Part shown: piece after piece, positions 62,579 to 64,000 of the stretch
Layout of the letters: each line of letters begins with the position of its first letter
How positions within the stretch are numbered: the stretch's first letter is position 1
Assembly (NCBI RefSeq): GCF_003058225.1
Contig: NZ_QBUG01000004.1
Location: forward strand, 310,001-374,000
DNA from: Promicromonospora sp. AC04
Lineage (GTDB): Bacteria; Actinomycetota; Actinomycetes; Actinomycetales; Cellulomonadaceae
DNA length: 64,000 nt
Direction: 5' to 3'
Position numbers and translations under genes: made by a program
Notes under the pieces: model-generated
What the model saw: the letters and a program-made list of their open reading frames with translations, nothing else
Told to the model about the DNA's origin: nothing
Database searches by the model: none

Positions 62579-63523
62579 TCACGGTGCGAAGTCGAGCAGC
62601 TCCTCGTCCACGGCCATGACGGTCCAGCCGCTGCCCGTGGCGTCCTTGAGCTCGTAGGCAGGGACGAGCAGCACCACGCCGTCGGGCAGGGTGTAACGCA
62701 CCTCGGTGAGCGTCGCCGAGACGATGGTCACGTCCTCCACGGGCCAGGCGATCGAGCCACCCGGCGTGGGTGCATCCCCCGCCGACGCCACCCCCTCCGG
62801 CCGCGACCCCAGCACCGCGCCGGAGAACCGTGGGTCGCCCAGGCGCTCGACGGCCTCCACCTCGCTGACGACCGGGTACGAGCCCAGGATCTCGCCCCCG
62901 GATGCGATGTACACCTCCGCCGTCGTCGGCGCGTCCGACAGCCCGACGCCCGCGTGGAACACGAGCCCCGTCGCGGAGGGCAGGTCGCCACCCGCGTCGA
63001 GCGGCGCCACGCCCTCGGACCTCGGCTCGTCCCGCTCGACCAGGGGCGACGGCGCCCCGCCCGACTCGGCCTCGTCCTCCGACTCGGGCGCCGCCTCGGC
63101 CGCCTCCCCGGACTCGGGTGCCGTCACCCCGGCGTCCGCTGCCGTCGGGGCGCTCCCCGCCCCCGACTCCCCCGCCAGGTAGCCGCCCCCGCCCGCCGCG
63201 ACGATCCCCGCCACGGCGGCCGCGACGAGCCACGGCGTCCGACGGCGGTGCCGCCGCACCGCGAGCTCGTCCGTCCGCCCGGGCCCGGGCCCGGTCTGCT
63301 CGGTCTCGGGCTCCCCGGCACGCTCCCGCCCGTCGGTTCCCTCGTGCCCCGCCCGCTCCGACGGCGCCCGCACCTCCGCCAGCGGCCCGGATCCCGAGCC
63401 GGCGATGAGCGCGTCGACCTTCGCCCGGAGCACGCCCTCGACCGGATCGGGCGCGCGCTTGGCGGGGTCCGCTGCCACCAGGCGGTCGTACGCCGGGTCC
63501 CCCGGTCGCTGGTGCTCGTTCAT
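62579..63523 (-). CDS. Single-pass membrane protein encoded after a sigma factor (possible anti-sigma factor)
   Basis: A 314-residue protein with a cytoplasmic N-terminal part (about 1-95), one membrane helix (about 97-118, TPWLVAAAVAGIVAAGGGGYLAG), an acidic Glu/Ala-rich spacer, and an extracytoplasmic beta-rich domain without recognisable family. It is 55 nt downstream of a sigma-factor gene on the same strand, and the design resembles membrane anti-sigma factors; I see no HxxxCxxC zinc motif in the N-terminal part, so it is not a classical ZAS protein. ATG 63523 has GGAGGGA upstream. The function is therefore an inference from position. Confidence 0.65.
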   Translation of the reverse strand: MNEHQRPGDPAYDRLVAADPAKRAPDPVEGVLRAKVDALIAGSGSGPLAEVRAPSERAGHEGTDGRERAGEPETEQTGPGPGRTDELAVRRHRRRTPWLVAAAVAGIVAAGGGGYLAGESGAGSAPTAADAGVTAPESGEAAEAAPESEDEAESGGAPSPLVERDEPRSEGVAPLDAGGDLPSATGLVFHAGVGLSDAPTTAEVYIASGGEILGSYPVVSEVEAVERLGDPRFSGAVLGSRPEGVASAGDAPTPGGSIAWPVEDVTIVSATLTEVRYTLPDGVVLLVPAYELKDATGSGWTVMAVDEELLDFAP

Positions 63524-63578
63524 CGCTGTCCCTCCGTGCCTTGCCCGGCTGCGCGCCGCGTACACCCTCTACATGTGC

Positions 63579-64000
63579 TCATGCGTCCACCGCTTGCTCA
63601 TGGGCGTCCCACGCGTCGCGGAGACGCGCCCGGGCGCGGGACAGGGCCGCGTCGGCCCCGCCGCGGGAGACGCCCAGCACCCGGGCGAGGTCGTCGCCCG
63701 ACAAGCCGTCCCAGGCGACGAGCAGGAGGATGCGCCGGTCGCGCGGGGACAGCCGGGACAGCACCCGGCGTACGGCGTCGTCGTCGGCGGCGAGCGTCGC
63801 GGGGTCCACGTCGTCCGGCTCGTCCGGGACGACCGCGACCGGCAGCGCCCGCATCTTGCGCCGGTGGTTCGCCAGCACGTACCCGGCGGTGCGGTACATC
63901 CAGGGCAGCTCGGCGCCGTCGGGCACGTCGTCGCGCCGGCGCCACGCGGTGGCGAGCACCTCCGCGGCGAGGTCCTCGGCGTCGGAGGCGCGGCCGCCGT
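63579..64000 (-). CDS. ECF-type RNA polymerase sigma factor (5' part outside window)
   Basis: The visible 140 codons form the C-terminal part of a sigma-70 family ECF factor. Region 2 remnants include DAEDLAAEVLATAWRR and the helix PWMYRTAGYVLANHRRK, which contact the -10 element. Region 4 has LSRLSPRDRRILLLVAWDGLSGDDLARVLG, then a helix-turn-helix VSRGGADAALSRARARLR that reads the -35 element. The start codon lies beyond position 64000. It is followed by a membrane protein that may hold it inactive. The trigger is unknown. Confidence 0.9.
   Translation of the reverse strand, partial: GGRASDAEDLAAEVLATAWRRRDDVPDGAELPWMYRTAGYVLANHRRKMRALPVAVVPDEPDDVDPATLAADDDAVRRVLSRLSPRDRRILLLVAWDGLSGDDLARVLGVSRGGADAALSRARARLRDAWDAHEQAVDA

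Overview
The window is 64 kb of very GC-rich chromosome from an actinobacterium, most likely a Micrococcales member near Cellulomonadaceae or Promicromonosporaceae. That placement rests on gene content: SenX3-RegX3, Lsr2, mycothiol glycosyltransferase MshA, coenzyme F420 genes, the folE-folP-folB/K-DUF3180-PH-panC neighbourhood, a secreted GH16 glucanase with a LacI repressor, and many apparently leaderless genes. The genus is an inference. No rRNA, tRNA, CRISPR array, prophage or insertion sequence was seen.

Layout. 1-7.8 kb is a phosphate block: senX3-regX3, two tandem pstS genes and pstC-pstA-pstB (cut by the left edge), all on the minus strand, with phoU divergent. PHO-box-like direct repeats precede both pstS genes and senX3. 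7.9-13.6 kb holds gpmA, mshA with a beta-propeller lactonase, lsr2, a small membrane protein and lysS. 13.7-23.4 kb is nadC and nadB, separated by an inserted-looking 5-oxoproline module: a GntR regulator, an NRAMP-like transporter, pxpA, a pxpB-pxpC fusion and a biotin carboxylase with its own biotin domain.

23.4-37 kb is a long, tightly overlapped minus-strand biosynthetic run: tilS, hpt, ftsH, folE, folP, a very large FolB-FolK fusion, DUF3180, two PH-domain membrane proteins, a DUF2520 protein, panC, panD and nadB. It feeds folate, pantothenate/CoA and NAD synthesis. 37-42 kb carries a zinc metalloprotease, dacB, ppa and a coiled-coil NlpC/P60 hydrolase. 42-49.2 kb carries metX behind a possible 7-codon leader, a VOC protein, a secreted beta-propeller, an MDR oxidoreductase, and a GH16 enzyme with a palindromic operator followed by its likely LacI repressor. 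49.2-57.5 kb carries a RAMA-domain protein, a LysE exporter behind a possible 32-codon leader, a thiamine-binding protein, cofD-cofC, a MocR regulator with a divergent aldo/keto reductase, and a nitroreductase. 57.6-64 kb carries a cupin, a YcxB-like protein, a large FAD/Fe-S oxidoreductase, OsmC, and a membrane protein next to a sigma factor cut by the right edge.

Three themes run through the window. (1) Many genes have a TANNNT-type -10 box ending 6-8 nt before the start codon and no ribosome binding site, which is the signature of leaderless mRNA. (2) Long, nearly perfect palindromes occur between genes; two share a sequence core, one lies inside a coding region and one lies in a divergent promoter region. 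(3) Several housekeeping proteins carry long low-complexity inserts: FolB-FolK, the biotin carboxylase and the RAMA protein. The best candidates for undescribed biology are the in-frame palindrome in pxpBC, the giant FolBK, the RAMA/pseudo-nuclease protein and the two short leader ORFs.
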